Source of the DNA: Rhytidiadelphus loreus
Lineage: Eukaryota; Streptophyta; Bryopsida; Hypnales; Hylocomiaceae
Assembly: GCA_947034895.1 (NCBI GenBank)
Contig: OX344762.1
Coordinates: 31,414,760-31,478,759 of the forward strand
Reading direction: 5' to 3'
Length of the DNA stretch: 64,000 nt
Shown: positions 50,274 to 61,312 of the stretch, piece after piece
Layout of the letters: each line of letters begins with the position of its first letter
How positions within the stretch are numbered: the first letter of the stretch is position 1
Notes under the pieces: generated by a model
The model's database searches: none
Told to the model about the DNA's origin: nothing
Seen by the model: only the letters and a program-made list of their open reading frames with translations
Program-made: the position numbers and the translations under genes

Positions 50274-51775
50274 GATTTAGTATTTGTGATCAAATGCTTG
50301 TATTCACATGTGGTTATTTTTTATGGAAATTTTTAAATTCTAAATCAAAGACGATAAAGAAAATTTAGAAAGGAAAAGGATATCTTTAAAGAAAATTCAA
50401 ACAAGAAATAAATCTTGGGATGATAAAGATGTGTCTGGATGATAAATATGGATGAATTTATTGCTCATAGAAAATCTTGTATAAGGCTTGCCTTATGTAG
50501 GTTTCCCGTATAAAATAGTTGCCAATTGGAAAAAAATGAAATTACAAGTATAATTTGCCCTTGAAACGCAAAGAAATCCTCAAAGCAAATCTTTACGATA
50601 GCTAAAGTACCATTAGGCATTGATAGTTGTAAGATCAAAAGGCTACATTGTTAGTAAATGTACAATGCACTTACAAAGTTGCTATATATTCTATAGTATG
50701 GAGAAAGACATTGAAGTAGTATATTAAATTAAGGTGAAAACACCCAAAATTATCCCTATGCTCATTCTTGACAAGTAAACTTCCATTGAAAGCATCCCCA
50801 AAGTGTAAATAAACCTTTCCCTTACTTAATTGTAATTCGTTGACTATTGATTATTTAGATTTCAATTTAATGACTAATCTATGTGATGGTTTCAAAGACC
50901 TATAGAAAACTCATAGTAATTACATATCTTATCCAAAAATAATTTTATTTATTTTTTAAAATTCATGATTTTCAATTGTTAGTACCACAAAAGTGTTTTT
51001 TTCTTGAAGAAGATGCCTCCAACTATATTGAATTGCCTATTTTCACACTTTTGGTTGTTTTCACTTTAATAGCTTGAAGGGTGAAATTGACATGGTTGTA
51101 AATATCTCTCAAATAAATTCTTCTTTGGTTAGGCATCAAGCTATACTTTTACATCAATACTTTTTGCCCTCGTATGATTGAACATAGTATTAGGGTGAAA
51201 TTATCATTTATTTGATATTGCAATTAGATTGAATAAAATTATGATTAATAAGTAAGGTGTGAGACCCTATTTGCACCTTTTGACTATTTACACCACTTTG
51301 TGTCTACTATGTATCGAGAGAGCATACTATTAATACATATTGGCACAACCAAGGTAGCTTTTGAATAGTGGCACAAATAGAGTCTCCTACTTTAAATCCA
51401 AAGTTTTGACCTTTGTCTTCAATCCTCACGGCTTTTGATTGCAAAACAAATTGTTCATTCATTCTATGTGTTACAATGATGGCTATCAAAACGTTAAATT
51501 TATTGCAAAATGTTTTGTACTTTAGGATTAGTGTCAATTAAATATGTGCATACAATGCATGTGACAAAATGAAGTTCTTTGTATTTCATGGCTTGTAAAA
51601 GTGACATCAAAGAAGTGTTAGATGTTGCGAGAATCAAGAAAATAATCTAAAAATCGTTTTCCATTTGTCAAACTTATCTACATTATGTTTTGTGCAATAT
51701 TTATGTGGATGTACATAGCTTGAAAACTAAATTGTCAAGTCAGAGTGTAGTATACTTGTATAGGCAATTGCAATC
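50274..51775. other. AT-rich intergenic DNA
   Basis: No gene and no bounded repeat recognised. Confidence 0.45.
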
Positions 51776-52007
51776 TATTCTAATAAGAGTTTTGAAGCCT
51801 CTAAGAGAGTGTGATTCTCTGTAGTTCCTACAATCCAGGAACTTGGTCGCAACTACAGGTTGACGTGGCAGAGAGACTACCACATCAAAATAATATAAAT
51901 TTTTGAAAAAAATAATTTTTAATTTTTAATAATTTTTAATTATGTAACAATCTAGGTGCCCTGTTGTGGTTTATAGCATGAGGAAAAGCCTAGAATCTTG
52001 CGTAATG
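51776..52007. mobile_element. ACGTGGC-bearing MITE, copy 3
   Basis: It has the family layout: GCCTCTAAGAGAGTGTGATT, then GTTCCTACAATCCAGGAAC, TGACGTGGC at 51861-51869, and an A/T-only stretch; the ends are approximate. Confidence 0.5.
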
Positions 52008-52980
52008 AATCCAATAGTTCATAGAACAAGATTTTTGTTCACTTTGTCCACTCCAATGCATATTCAAAGAAATTTCAACTGTGAAGCCATTTATTTTTAA
52101 ACGACTAACATGGAATCTCCATAGAATTCAAAGGCTCAATTTTAAAATATTTTTTAATTTTAATAAAAAAATTTGTACATATAAACCAAAGGTTGAAATT
52201 GTCCTCAAGATCTAATATTTTAAAACCTCTCATTTAGATGTAGATTTCAAGCATCAGGGACTAATGTACATTTCAGACCACCCAATATAAACCATAAAAA
52301 TTGTCAAAGTAGTGGAATGGTGCCATTTTAACAAAATTGCCCATATTGGTCTATTAATAAATGTCTCATCTAACACCTTAAGGACTGTGTCTTCAAATTT
52401 TCAACAATGGATGAATACACAAAATTATAGTAAGCTTTTCTCATTTCTTTAAACCAATTTTCAGTAGATTCTTGTGTCAATTTTTAAACATTTGTATGGC
52501 ATAGATTTTCAAATTATGCTTTGCAAATATTCAAATGTCAAAAGGTACAAGTACAATATGTTCCACCTCAAATAATTAAATGAATAAAAAACAATATAGG
52601 AAAGGATTAGTGACCATAATTAGAGCTCAATATTTTGAACTTAGAGACTATAATATTGATTATTGTTCAATCTACAATCAAATTCTTTTAAAAATTTAAA
52701 ATTTTGACTTAAAATATTATTGATAAATATTTTGTGTCTTAGCCCTAGCAAAGTTATAAATCCAACATTATAAGTATGGCCTTTAGGTCATATTTTACAA
52801 CTTTTGTTTGAAAATTATGACAAAAGATATTATTCTAAGTTACTTTTTACATTGTTACAATTTTGAAAATTTGACGTACCAAGGGATTAAGCTATTTAAA
52901 GATTTTGATTTATAAGTTTTTGAATTTTATTCAATAAACAATATGATATATTCTCCATTTTTTTTTTAATTTGAAAAATT
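52008..52980. other. AT-rich intergenic DNA
   Basis: It contains the one-ended relative of the 33.4-kb MITE at about 52315-52345. No gene. Confidence 0.45.
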
Positions 52981-53207
52981 GTACACTACAAGAGAAAGGT
53001 GTGTTTTAAGCAAGGTTTTAAGTATAGTCCTAGACACATGATATTAAGTAATGATCTATAAGTCAAATTTCAGCAAAAAATGACCTAAACACATGTCTTT
53101 TTAGTCATTTTTTGCTGAAATTTGACTTACAGGTCATTACTTAATATCTTGTGTCTAGGACTATACTTAAAACCCTACTTAAAACACCCCTTTCTCTTGT
53201 AGTGGTA
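52981..53207. mobile_element. CACTA-type hairpin MITE, 221 bp
   Basis: The element is 52984-53204 with GTA duplicated at 52981-52983 and 53205-53207. It begins CACTACAAGAGAAAGG and ends CCTTTCTCTTGTAGTG-type sequence (one base longer C run). The two halves are complementary almost to the centre (TTTTTGCTGAAATTTGACTT against its complement), so RNA from it would form a hairpin of about 100 bp. Confidence 0.88.
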
Positions 53208-53516
53208 GGTCCCAATTTAATGGGTGATTTTTTTTCAAAATAGGTTTTAGGTGATTATCACAATAAAATGGATGATTATCGCAATAAAATAGTGATATCA
53301 CAAAAAAAACTAAAACCTATTTTGAAAAAATATATTTTGATTTAATTAGAGATAATATGGATGTTTATGGATGTTTTTTCAAAATAGGTTTTTTACTACC
53401 AATAAACATCCATTTCAAAAAAGATATTCATTTGAAAAAATAAATAAATTGGAAAAGCACCCATTTCCAAATCATCAAATTTTGGAAATTTGCATCGTAA
53501 TAATTTTGGATATTAA

Positions 53517-53880
53517 ATCCTAAACACCCATGACTATGTTTTCACCAAAAACACTCCAAAATTGTCATTTCTAATGAAGTACTAAGTTTGGAAAAAAAAC
53601 ATTTTTGGACACATGTAATTGTAGGATCTTGTAGTATGTTGAGTTAAGAACACGAGGAAAAATTTCAAAAAAATTCACCACATGGATTGCAAGATACCGT
53701 AGTACCTTTTCAATTTTGGCAAAAATTAATTGTTTTTTAAGGATATTGTAATTTCAAGAAATCATAATGATATTGCTGAAAATCCTGAAAACTGACAACA
53801 TCAATTGCCAAAATCAATGGAATTATGTCAATTTTAGGGATCCTGGAAAATTCAATAAGGATTAAATGACCAAGTTGTCC
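53517..53880. mobile_element. TTAA family, one-ended copy D
   Basis: TTAA at 53513-53516 is followed by ATCCTAAACACCC. The next 150 bp (ACTATGTTTTCACCAAAAAC, TTTTTGGACACATGTAA, TAGGATCTTGTAGTA) match the right part of copy A in inverse orientation. The far end is not found. Confidence 0.5.
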
Positions 53881-55925
53881 AATGTTAGTAGAAAGTTCCT
53901 TGTAAAATCCTATAACTATCTACCATTAAGAATTTTTTTAATGAAAACAGGAAGAAATTTCTCTATTGACATTGAGTGAGAATGAAGGATGGAGAGGTAT
54001 TTTTTATATTGAAATCCAGTGTTCATCATGAACCCTCAAAGGACATGGGGTAATTTGAAGATAATAGCTTAATTGCTCATAATCAAAAAGCAGTAATTGT
54101 GTTCAAAGTAGAATTTCAAACCTCAATTTGGCATAGTAAAATAAAAAATTTCAAAAAAATATGAACTAAAAAAAGTTGAGAAATAAATCTAACTTAAATC
54201 TTCAAAAATCCATTTGTGATTATGAGACTCTAAATAAAAGTTCAAAGGGGATGTTTGAAAATGTCAAAGAAAATGTCCCTTCCAACTCCATAAAATTTAT
54301 CCATAACTTTTGATAGGAATCTCAAAATCTCAAAAGGAATTTTGGAGATGAAATCTAGCTTGATTTCCCACATCAACTAATTCAAAGTGTTTTAAAAAAA
54401 TGTTATTCTACATTGCCCAAATGAGGTCTATGAATAGTTGAGCCCCTACTAATCCTAACCTGATGCATATATCCCACATGGGTTATTTTACCTCCTACCA
54501 TCCAATTTGTATAAAGAGCTTGTCTTTCTCAAGTTTACACACATCTTCATAAGTTGCTCTTGGGGTTAGATTTTTGTAAGCAACTCAATGTCCTTGCACA
54601 AGCGGAGTGGGAAAAAAAATCGTTACTTGCAACAAATAGTGGAGGAAAACAATCATTTTTGCAATATTTCTTTGAAAAATGGTACAACTGTCGAATGTGG
54701 TAGGATTTAGCTATATTGTAAGATGAAATTTTCAGTAAATATTTTTTTACTGCCAAGGTAGAAATTTGAAATTTTATTAATTATTTGGTGATTTCTACCA
54801 AATCAACCCTTTAGAGGTTAAATAACTTAAAAATCTATTTTAGATGAAAAACAAATAGTTTCAATGTTTATTTATCATAATTTAACAGAGCTTCACTTTG
54901 CCTTTATTCAATTAAGTGTCATAATCAAAAGCAAATTCCATTAAGCAATAAATATATATTTTTAATCTATTGATAGAACAATATCATAATGTATAGTGAA
55001 ATTTTTGCATGGAGGAAAACCTAATCTTTGATTGAATTGTTTATAAGGTAACAACACATAATTGTGACATGTTTTAAAATCGTCCCCTACAAATTTTGCC
55101 TCAATGTTTAGCTCCTATTCATTAGAACCTATGGTCAATTTTGGTTAAGCCTATTTTAGTCATTTTGAAATTTCATAATTTATTCATTTAGTGTAAAAAT
55201 AAGAAGGCATTCTAAGAGATTCTAGAATCTACTTTCTGAGTATGAACAAGACCCATAAAAAGTTTAGACAATTTAACAATACCTAAAAACCATACTCAAA
55301 TATTTTTTTAAACAAATTTAGGTGTAAGTTTAGTTGAGGTAGGAAACCTTATTTGCACCAGTGCTACGTCTTAAAATTGTATGTTCTACCTAAACTTTCA
55401 AATGTCCTTCACTTATACATAGTGCCCACAAATGAAGTGGCTCAAATAGTGACATGGCGGAAACAAAGGCTCTTGCCTTTAAGATAAACCAACCCATTAA
55501 TTTTTATTCAATGCATGATTCTATCATTTTACCTGTGTCCCCAATTTCATACAAAAAATCATCCAAATTTGTTCATTTTTTGACAAAATCACTACATTCA
55601 TGCCAACAAAGGGTAATGTATCAATCCTTTAATGGTGAACACTTCAGTACCATTGGAAACATGGAAGGGCAATTATAGGTTGTTTACAAGTGGTTCATAA
55701 CTCCACTCTATAAATGGTTTTGTAATTTCAAGGCTAACCACTTCAATACCATTGGAAACATGAAAGGGCAATTTATGGGTTGTTTATAGAAGATTCATGA
55801 CTCCACTTTATGAATGGTTTTGTAATTTCAAGAGTGACCACTTCACAAATTCACAGATTTTACAATTTTAACCGAAAAATTATAATTCCACTCAGGTTTG
55901 ATTCGTGAAACCAGCGCACACCAAC
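53881..55925. other. AT-rich intergenic DNA
   Basis: Two short direct-repeat lines at about 55634-55840 (ACCATTGGAAACATG, GGTTGTTTA) are the only structure noted. No supported gene. Confidence 0.45.
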
Positions 55926-56274
55926 CTATGGGGAAAAATATGTGCCCATCTTGTAGTTCGCTGCTCCAAGATGATGATTCACATTGCTAGTTTGCATGGT
56001 AACACACTTGTACGTCTGCCGCTGTGACACCAGCACCCCAACCATAAAGAGTGTAGCTGGGAGAAGGATCCATTCGGCAAGAGTGTGAATGACTGAACTG
56101 ATCGAGCCAGTCAGAGGTACGCGAGTCTTCCAAGTCCATCGGAATCCTGAATCAGCCGCTGTCACTAGCTTTGCCTGTCAGTTCAGTAACTTATTAATTC
56201 ATTCAGTTCTGTTCCTTCTGTACCGCATTCACCAAACTCGCTCCAGCAATTACTGCAAAACCTACCACGGCCAT
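55926..56274 (-). CDS. Possible small membrane protein (uncertain model)
   Basis: Two hydrophobic open stretches lie on the minus strand. From ATG 56274 the frame gives MAVVGFAVIAGASLVNAVQK and soon stops; it is also open upstream (HRPLKSDFVTGSPKDSVI), so the true start may lie in an earlier exon. A second open stretch, 56165-55926 with an acceptor-like CTGACAG before it, gives SSVIHTLAEWILLPATLFMV, then GVLVSQRQ. They may be one gene with a very short intron (about 50 nt), one small gene plus 3' UTR, or chance. No family is assigned. The patch is less AT-rich than its flanks. Confidence 0.25.
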
Positions 56275-56339
56275 TATGACGCTGTCCTTGGGACTCCCAG
56301 TGACAAAATCAGACTTCAATGGGCGATGGACTGATGGAG

Positions 56340-57744
56340 AAATCTATAAGTAAACTAACACGATCAACTTCCAATCACTCAGTGAGACCTAAGCTTAGCA
56401 GGGATCGATCACAATCTTTTTTTTTTTTTCTCAATTGATCAATAACTCAAAAATATATCCTTGCATGATCTCTGTTTTCTACAATTGTGAGTGTCACACA
56501 GTTCATGCCTTTGTGGTCTGATTGAACTGAACACTCTAGCAGAACGTTATTAGAAGTTCACTTCGACGAATTCAGAGCTTGGAATTGAAGCAAATATACA
56601 TGAATCGTTGAATCCATGCATGATGAGGTTGGAATGATCTGGGAGTCAGACCAAGTGGGAGCTAAGTTAGACCGACTGAGGATTTGGCCATCTGAAATGG
56701 AAACAAACATTCAAGCTGTCTGAGTGTCACTCGGAGCTTCCTCCACCTCAATCATTTGTATGGTTGGAATCGTCCCCTAATATATCTTCTTAAAAAATAA
56801 TAAGCTTTGAGTGAGGCACCATGGGAATGCAATAAGGAAATGACGAATGATTTTGAGCACAATCATTGGCAAAATGTTGATATATAGTAGAACCACCCAT
56901 TACCAACCGGGACTCCGTCGACAATATAGGGTGTTGGAAATTCAACAAAGGTAGGGGATTGATTTCCGACCATCTTATGATCACTAGTGTCATGACGCAT
57001 CTCCTTGGTTTCAGGTGCCAAAGTAGTCTTTGAATGAGTGGTTAGAGCATCCACAACCATTCCCTTGAAATAGGGTTTGGGGAATGGTCTCCCATGGGCT
57101 TTGGGCATCCCTTTGGTTTCTAATCCGAACTCTCTCCCCACCCATCTCTGCCACACTCTTACAATTGACAAGTCACTGCACTATAGATTACTATTTTGTA
57201 GCCCAACTAGCACTAAAATACCATTGGTGAAGAGGATTACGCCAACAAAACACACAAAGTCAACAACTAGCAAGGTTGGCACGGTGGTGTTTGGAGTGAT
57301 GTATTTGGTGAGCCTTGACTTTTTTCATCTTTGGTAGTGACTACAGTAGGGGAGGGGAATGCTCCTGGACACATCCAAGCCTTCCCCTACTGTAGGCCTC
57401 GGGCTAGGGAGTTTCCATGAGAATATCTAATAATGCTTTTATGTAACACTAAAGACATTGGTTATGGATTTGGACCAACTTTTGACCTCCAAAACTCATA
57501 GTAGTTTCAAATTCTAAGAATAAAATTATCAAAATTTTTACAATTCCCATGATTTCTATCTTTTTACATGGGGAAAAAAAATTGTATCACCTTATACTAC
57601 TCATGATCATGAGTAGAATTGCTCAAGTGATCCATTATTGGTGGCTCCGCCTTAAAGCAAAGTGCAAGTGGAGTTGTATACATTTAAGAAGCAACATATT
57701 CTTTCAACATTGATCATGTTTTTTTTTTCCTTCTATTATTTAGA
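56340..57744. other. Intergenic with a hairpin at 57341-57395
   Basis: CTACAGTAGGGGA at 57341 pairs with TCCCCTACTGTAG ending at 57395. A GAGCATCCACAACC motif at 57046 resembles the end of the 27.7-kb element, but a matching right end is not clear. No gene. Confidence 0.45.
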
Positions 57745-57745
57745 A

Positions 57746-57919
57746 CAATAAAACTTCTCTAAAGTAATAGCCCCTAGACCGGGCTCAAGCCCCCATGCTC
57801 AAGAATCTCAAAGAGCTTCTTTGATGTGTATGGTTGGAACTGGGCCTAGGGCGTGAAATGACAATCAATACTCCATTTGATTCACTTTAGAGAGGTCATT
57901 GCCTTAGAGAAGTTCTACT
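57746..57919. mobile_element. Emigrant/pogo-like MITE, copy 2
   Basis: Left AATAAAACTTCTCTAAAG and right TTAGAGAAGTTCTACT are inverted ends 174 bp apart. The interior is GC-richer (GCCCCTAGACCGGGCTC). Confidence 0.6.
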
Positions 57920-58776
57920 AAATAAAGCTCACTAAACTTAGATTTGGAGGGCCGTTGCTTGACACCCAAGGATTGAGTCCAATAAGAATATTTGGAAGGA
58001 CCAAAAGCATTTATATTATTTAATCATCTATATTTGGCAAGTGTCGGACCCTTGAAGGAGAAAGGGTGTGGATGCTTTAAAGTTACCCACATTTGTCTCT
58101 TGCATTCTTTGATCATTTGACCACACATAACATTCAGTAGCCTTCAAGCACCTTGTTCATCACATTGAGCCTCCACCTATTCACTTAACTCCGGGTGGGT
58201 GTATCATATTCCACATCATGTGCTGCTGTAGGGCCAAGATGGCCAAGACAGTGACACTGCATGCATGCTAAGGTACTGAATATTATGCAACCGTCATTGA
58301 CGCATACATTCACCATCCCCCTTCAGTACATTTTAGATCTCAGAGCTCCAGCTTTTCTCATCAAGCAGAGCCCTGTTCTCCCAGCCCAAGTAAGCTCAAG
58401 TTTAGCTTACACCAAACGCCCCTAAGCTTAGCCATAGCCAAGTAGCCAACATGAACATTTGACATTCACCCCAAACACCAGAACTCCAAAACTGTGAATG
58501 TTCACTCATCATCTGCACAGCATGCAGAGTCCCTGACACTCGTTTATGACAAGCTTTGAATTTCGGGTGCGGCTTCCATTCCATCAAGGCCCTTGACGTC
58601 CCCAACTCATTAAATGCGAACCCTGACCATGCTGTCCTACCATCCATTGATCACACCTCCACCCCACACATTGAATACCTGACAGCTCGCAAAAAAACCC
58701 AATCAAACCTTGAAAAAAGCTATTCTTCGTCCTGTTTCATAGTACCTCACCTTTACTTCCACCACAATCTTCATCT
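57920..58776. other. Upstream region of the secreted-protein gene
   Basis: No supported gene. The last few hundred bases are C-rich on the plus strand, as plant leaders and promoters often are. Confidence 0.45.
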
Positions 58777-58808
58777 TATAATATACGCAAAGCTTCATCT
58801 TTATAATA
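58777..58808 (+). promoter_or_regulatory. Candidate TATA boxes for the secreted-protein gene
   Basis: TATAATATA at 58777-58785 and TATAATA at 58802-58808 lie 125-155 nt upstream of the ATG at 58933, giving a leader of about 95-130 nt. Confidence 0.45.
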
Positions 58809-58932
58809 CATCCTTGCCTCCTCTCCCTCCGCTGCATGTTTCCAAGCTCCATCGCTCAAGTTTCCTAGCTAGCTAGTGTTGATTGTTTGTTGAATTGATC
58901 GAGCTAGCACTTGTGAGGATTCGTTTGGAGCC

Positions 58933-59235
58933 ATGGAGGGGAAGAAAGTGATGCTGGTGGGCGTGCTGCTGGCGCTTCTGGTGGCGTCGGCTTCGGCGTC
59001 CGTGACGGTGGTGAACATGGCGGACGCGGTGCAGGTGTTGGTGAATGGGGTGAATGTGGATGTGAAGACGGGCACGGTGTCAGTGGATGTGAAGGGGAAG
59101 AACAGCCAGGACATTGTTGTTAAAGGGCCCGATGGAAAGGACGTCAAAGTGAGTGTGAAGGACGGAGATGTGTTGGTGCTGGTGCCGGATGTTTTTGGTG
59201 GCAAAGGAGGGATCATCGTCAACGTCAATCCTTGA
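58933..59235 (+). CDS. Small secreted valine-rich protein, unknown function
   Basis: A single-exon frame of 100 residues with a good start context (GAGCCATGG). Residues 1 to about 22 form a classic signal peptide (MEGKKVMLVGVLLALLVASA), so the product enters the secretory pathway and is probably apoplastic. The mature part, about 78 residues, has no cysteine, is rich in valine (about 27 of 100 over the whole protein) and alternates hydrophobic and charged residues (VNVDVKTGTVSVDVKGK, VKVSVKDGDVLVLVPD). That pattern predicts a small beta-sheet fold, with a loose internal two-fold similarity. Codon use is GC-rich and clearly different from the AT-rich surroundings, which supports real coding. 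I do not recognise the family. Confidence 0.75.
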   Translation: MEGKKVMLVGVLLALLVASASASVTVVNMADAVQVLVNGVNVDVKTGTVSVDVKGKNSQDIVVKGPDGKDVKVSVKDGDVLVLVPDVFGGKGGIIVNVNP

Positions 59236-60715
59236 TCGATCGATGTGCAATGGGGTTGCGTTTGGGGTAACAATTCTGCACTCAATTGTGAATGGCCAAA
59301 TTGAGTCCACTTTGGTCAAAATTGAGTAGCTAGTTCTTGTTAATTCTTTGAACAATTTGGGTTGCATGGATCCGGAATAGCATTATAGAGCGAGCAGTGC
59401 GTCCTCGATCGCCTCTGCTTCGAAGTGACAAAAAATTATTTACTTGTTCTGAAGTACCTAAAGGTTGATAGACATTGTACTAGAGTGTGTGGTCGCAGTG
59501 CCAGAAATTTCTTCACTTGTTTAAAGTACCAAAAGTTAAGGTTGACAGACATTGAGGAGTGCATGGTTTCATTGTTTTTTCAAAGTGCCCGAAGCTTGAC
59601 AGACATTGGTCAGTGCTTGCTTGCACTGAGTAAAAAAGTGTGGATACTGACCAAAATTCCGATCTCAGGTTCAAAATCTGGTGCAAAAAGAGTTCCGTTA
59701 TTTGTAAATGAGTGTTGAAGCAAGTTGAAGCAGAATTATGCATGCTTGATTAACTGAAAGTTCTGGCAATTATCGAGGATGTTATTGTGGGCTCTGTCAA
59801 TGTGAGTTAGTGAAGACTTTTTCTAAGTTTCCAAACAATTTTCTGAGTAACTATGTTGATGAACAAATACGGTATCTGTTTTGATGGGTAATTGTTGAAA
59901 ATTGTGCAGTTTTGAAGGTGCTGATCGATGCAACTGTAGCTATCTGTCTACCAATATTGCGATCATGTGGTCTTTGAACTGTCTAAAATTCGAGCGTGCA
60001 CAGTACCTATTCGGAGCGTGCTTAATTAGGATTTCTATTGTCAGTGCAACTGTAATCAGTTCAGTTAAATGTATGGCAGGGATTTGGAATCTCCGCATAT
60101 ATTCATAATATCTTCAATTTCCTGAGAAAGGAGTTGCATTGTATCGACTTTTGTAACAGCTGCTACTTTCTCAGTTTCTTGGCCGATCGTAATTTCTTCT
60201 TCATGTTGGTCTTTGGTCGTGCATGGAGTTGATCGACACTCGCTCGATCACAGAATGCTTGACTTCATTGTATGACAAGATTTTAGGGCATCCTCGATTG
60301 AGTGGTAGTGTCAGTCATTTCTTGATCGATGTGCATGAAATGGACATTATTTGGGCATCACTCAGATAAATTTACACACACTTACAGTGTCCTGCACCTT
60401 GCATCTTTGGAAATTTGTAACTATTGCATTCTATTGCATACCCATTTGTATACAGGTACTCGGACACATTATTTTGGGTGAAGTTCACCATATGAAATTA
60501 TGTAAAATCATGGATTCTGTTTGAAGGATGCACACAATTTAAACTGCCGTCACTGTGTACACACTGAAATGGCATGAAGCTACGTATTGGCCAAGTGTCC
60601 TCTACAAGGCCTTGAGATAGTACAGCTTGCAATCATGAAATACTGGTATTGTTTCTTCACACAAACTTCAGTAATAAATGAGGAACTGGATAAAAGTTTT
60701 GTGTAGTACTGCCAA
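59236..60715. other. 3' flank of the secreted-protein gene, then spacer
   Basis: TTGACAGACATTG recurs at 59537-59552 and 59594-59608, with a related TGATAGACATTG near 59465, hinting at a decayed short tandem repeat. No further gene. Confidence 0.45.
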
Positions 60716-61312
60716 ATAAGGTAGGTGGCTCCAAAAGTGACCCTCTTCTTCAAACAGCCCCGTAGAGAGCTCTCTACGGGGCTCTGAAATGGATACTCAG
60801 TGGTTCTAAAAGGGACTACCAACAATGTGAGCATAATTCAGATTTGTCATATGTTTGTCAATGGTTAGAATAAGAGCCACGGAGAATTCATTTCAAAGTC
60901 GGGGTGTGTCTACTTAATTTTTCTAAATGAGAATTGATTGGCCAATTGCCTTCTTACAAATGTTAAAAGAATGTAAAGTCTGTTTAAGTTTAGTAAAAGT
61001 TGCATGTAGGAACCTTGTGTAATGCTTTTTGAATTCAATAGTGCTTATTTTTGGTCAAGCCATATCTTTTTTCAAACTGTGCATGAGTGAGTTTTGCAAG
61101 GCCTAGGATCAAGAATAGGTGGCTATCGCAAAATTCTTTGGAAATTCATAAGTAATTCATAAATGCTCCAAAAAATATGAAACCACTTGTGTTAAATTCC
61201 GCATCAATTCTTCTTCAAGTGAAAAATAAGGGAAAATATTTTTGTGCCTCTGAAATACATCAAAAAGTCCTAACAACCCTTAAAGTGTCACTTTTTGAGC
61301 CACCTACCTTAT
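60716..61312. mobile_element. Non-autonomous TIR element, ATAAGGTAGG family, copy 2
   Basis: Left ATAAGGTAGGTGGCTCCAAA and right TTTTTGAGCCACCTACCTTA pair over about 26 bp, continuing into GTGAC/GTCAC. The length is 597 bp. A perfect 28-bp palindrome sits at 60756-60783 (AGCCCCGTAGAGAG and its complement). Confidence 0.75.

Noticed and set aside
58556..58876. Plus-strand 106-codon frame
   Set aside because: It overlaps the TATA boxes and leader of the secreted-protein gene and has no recognisable features.
58869..59285. Minus-strand Thr/Ser-rich 138-codon frame
   Set aside because: Antisense of the secreted-protein gene; the plus strand has a signal peptide and a good start context.
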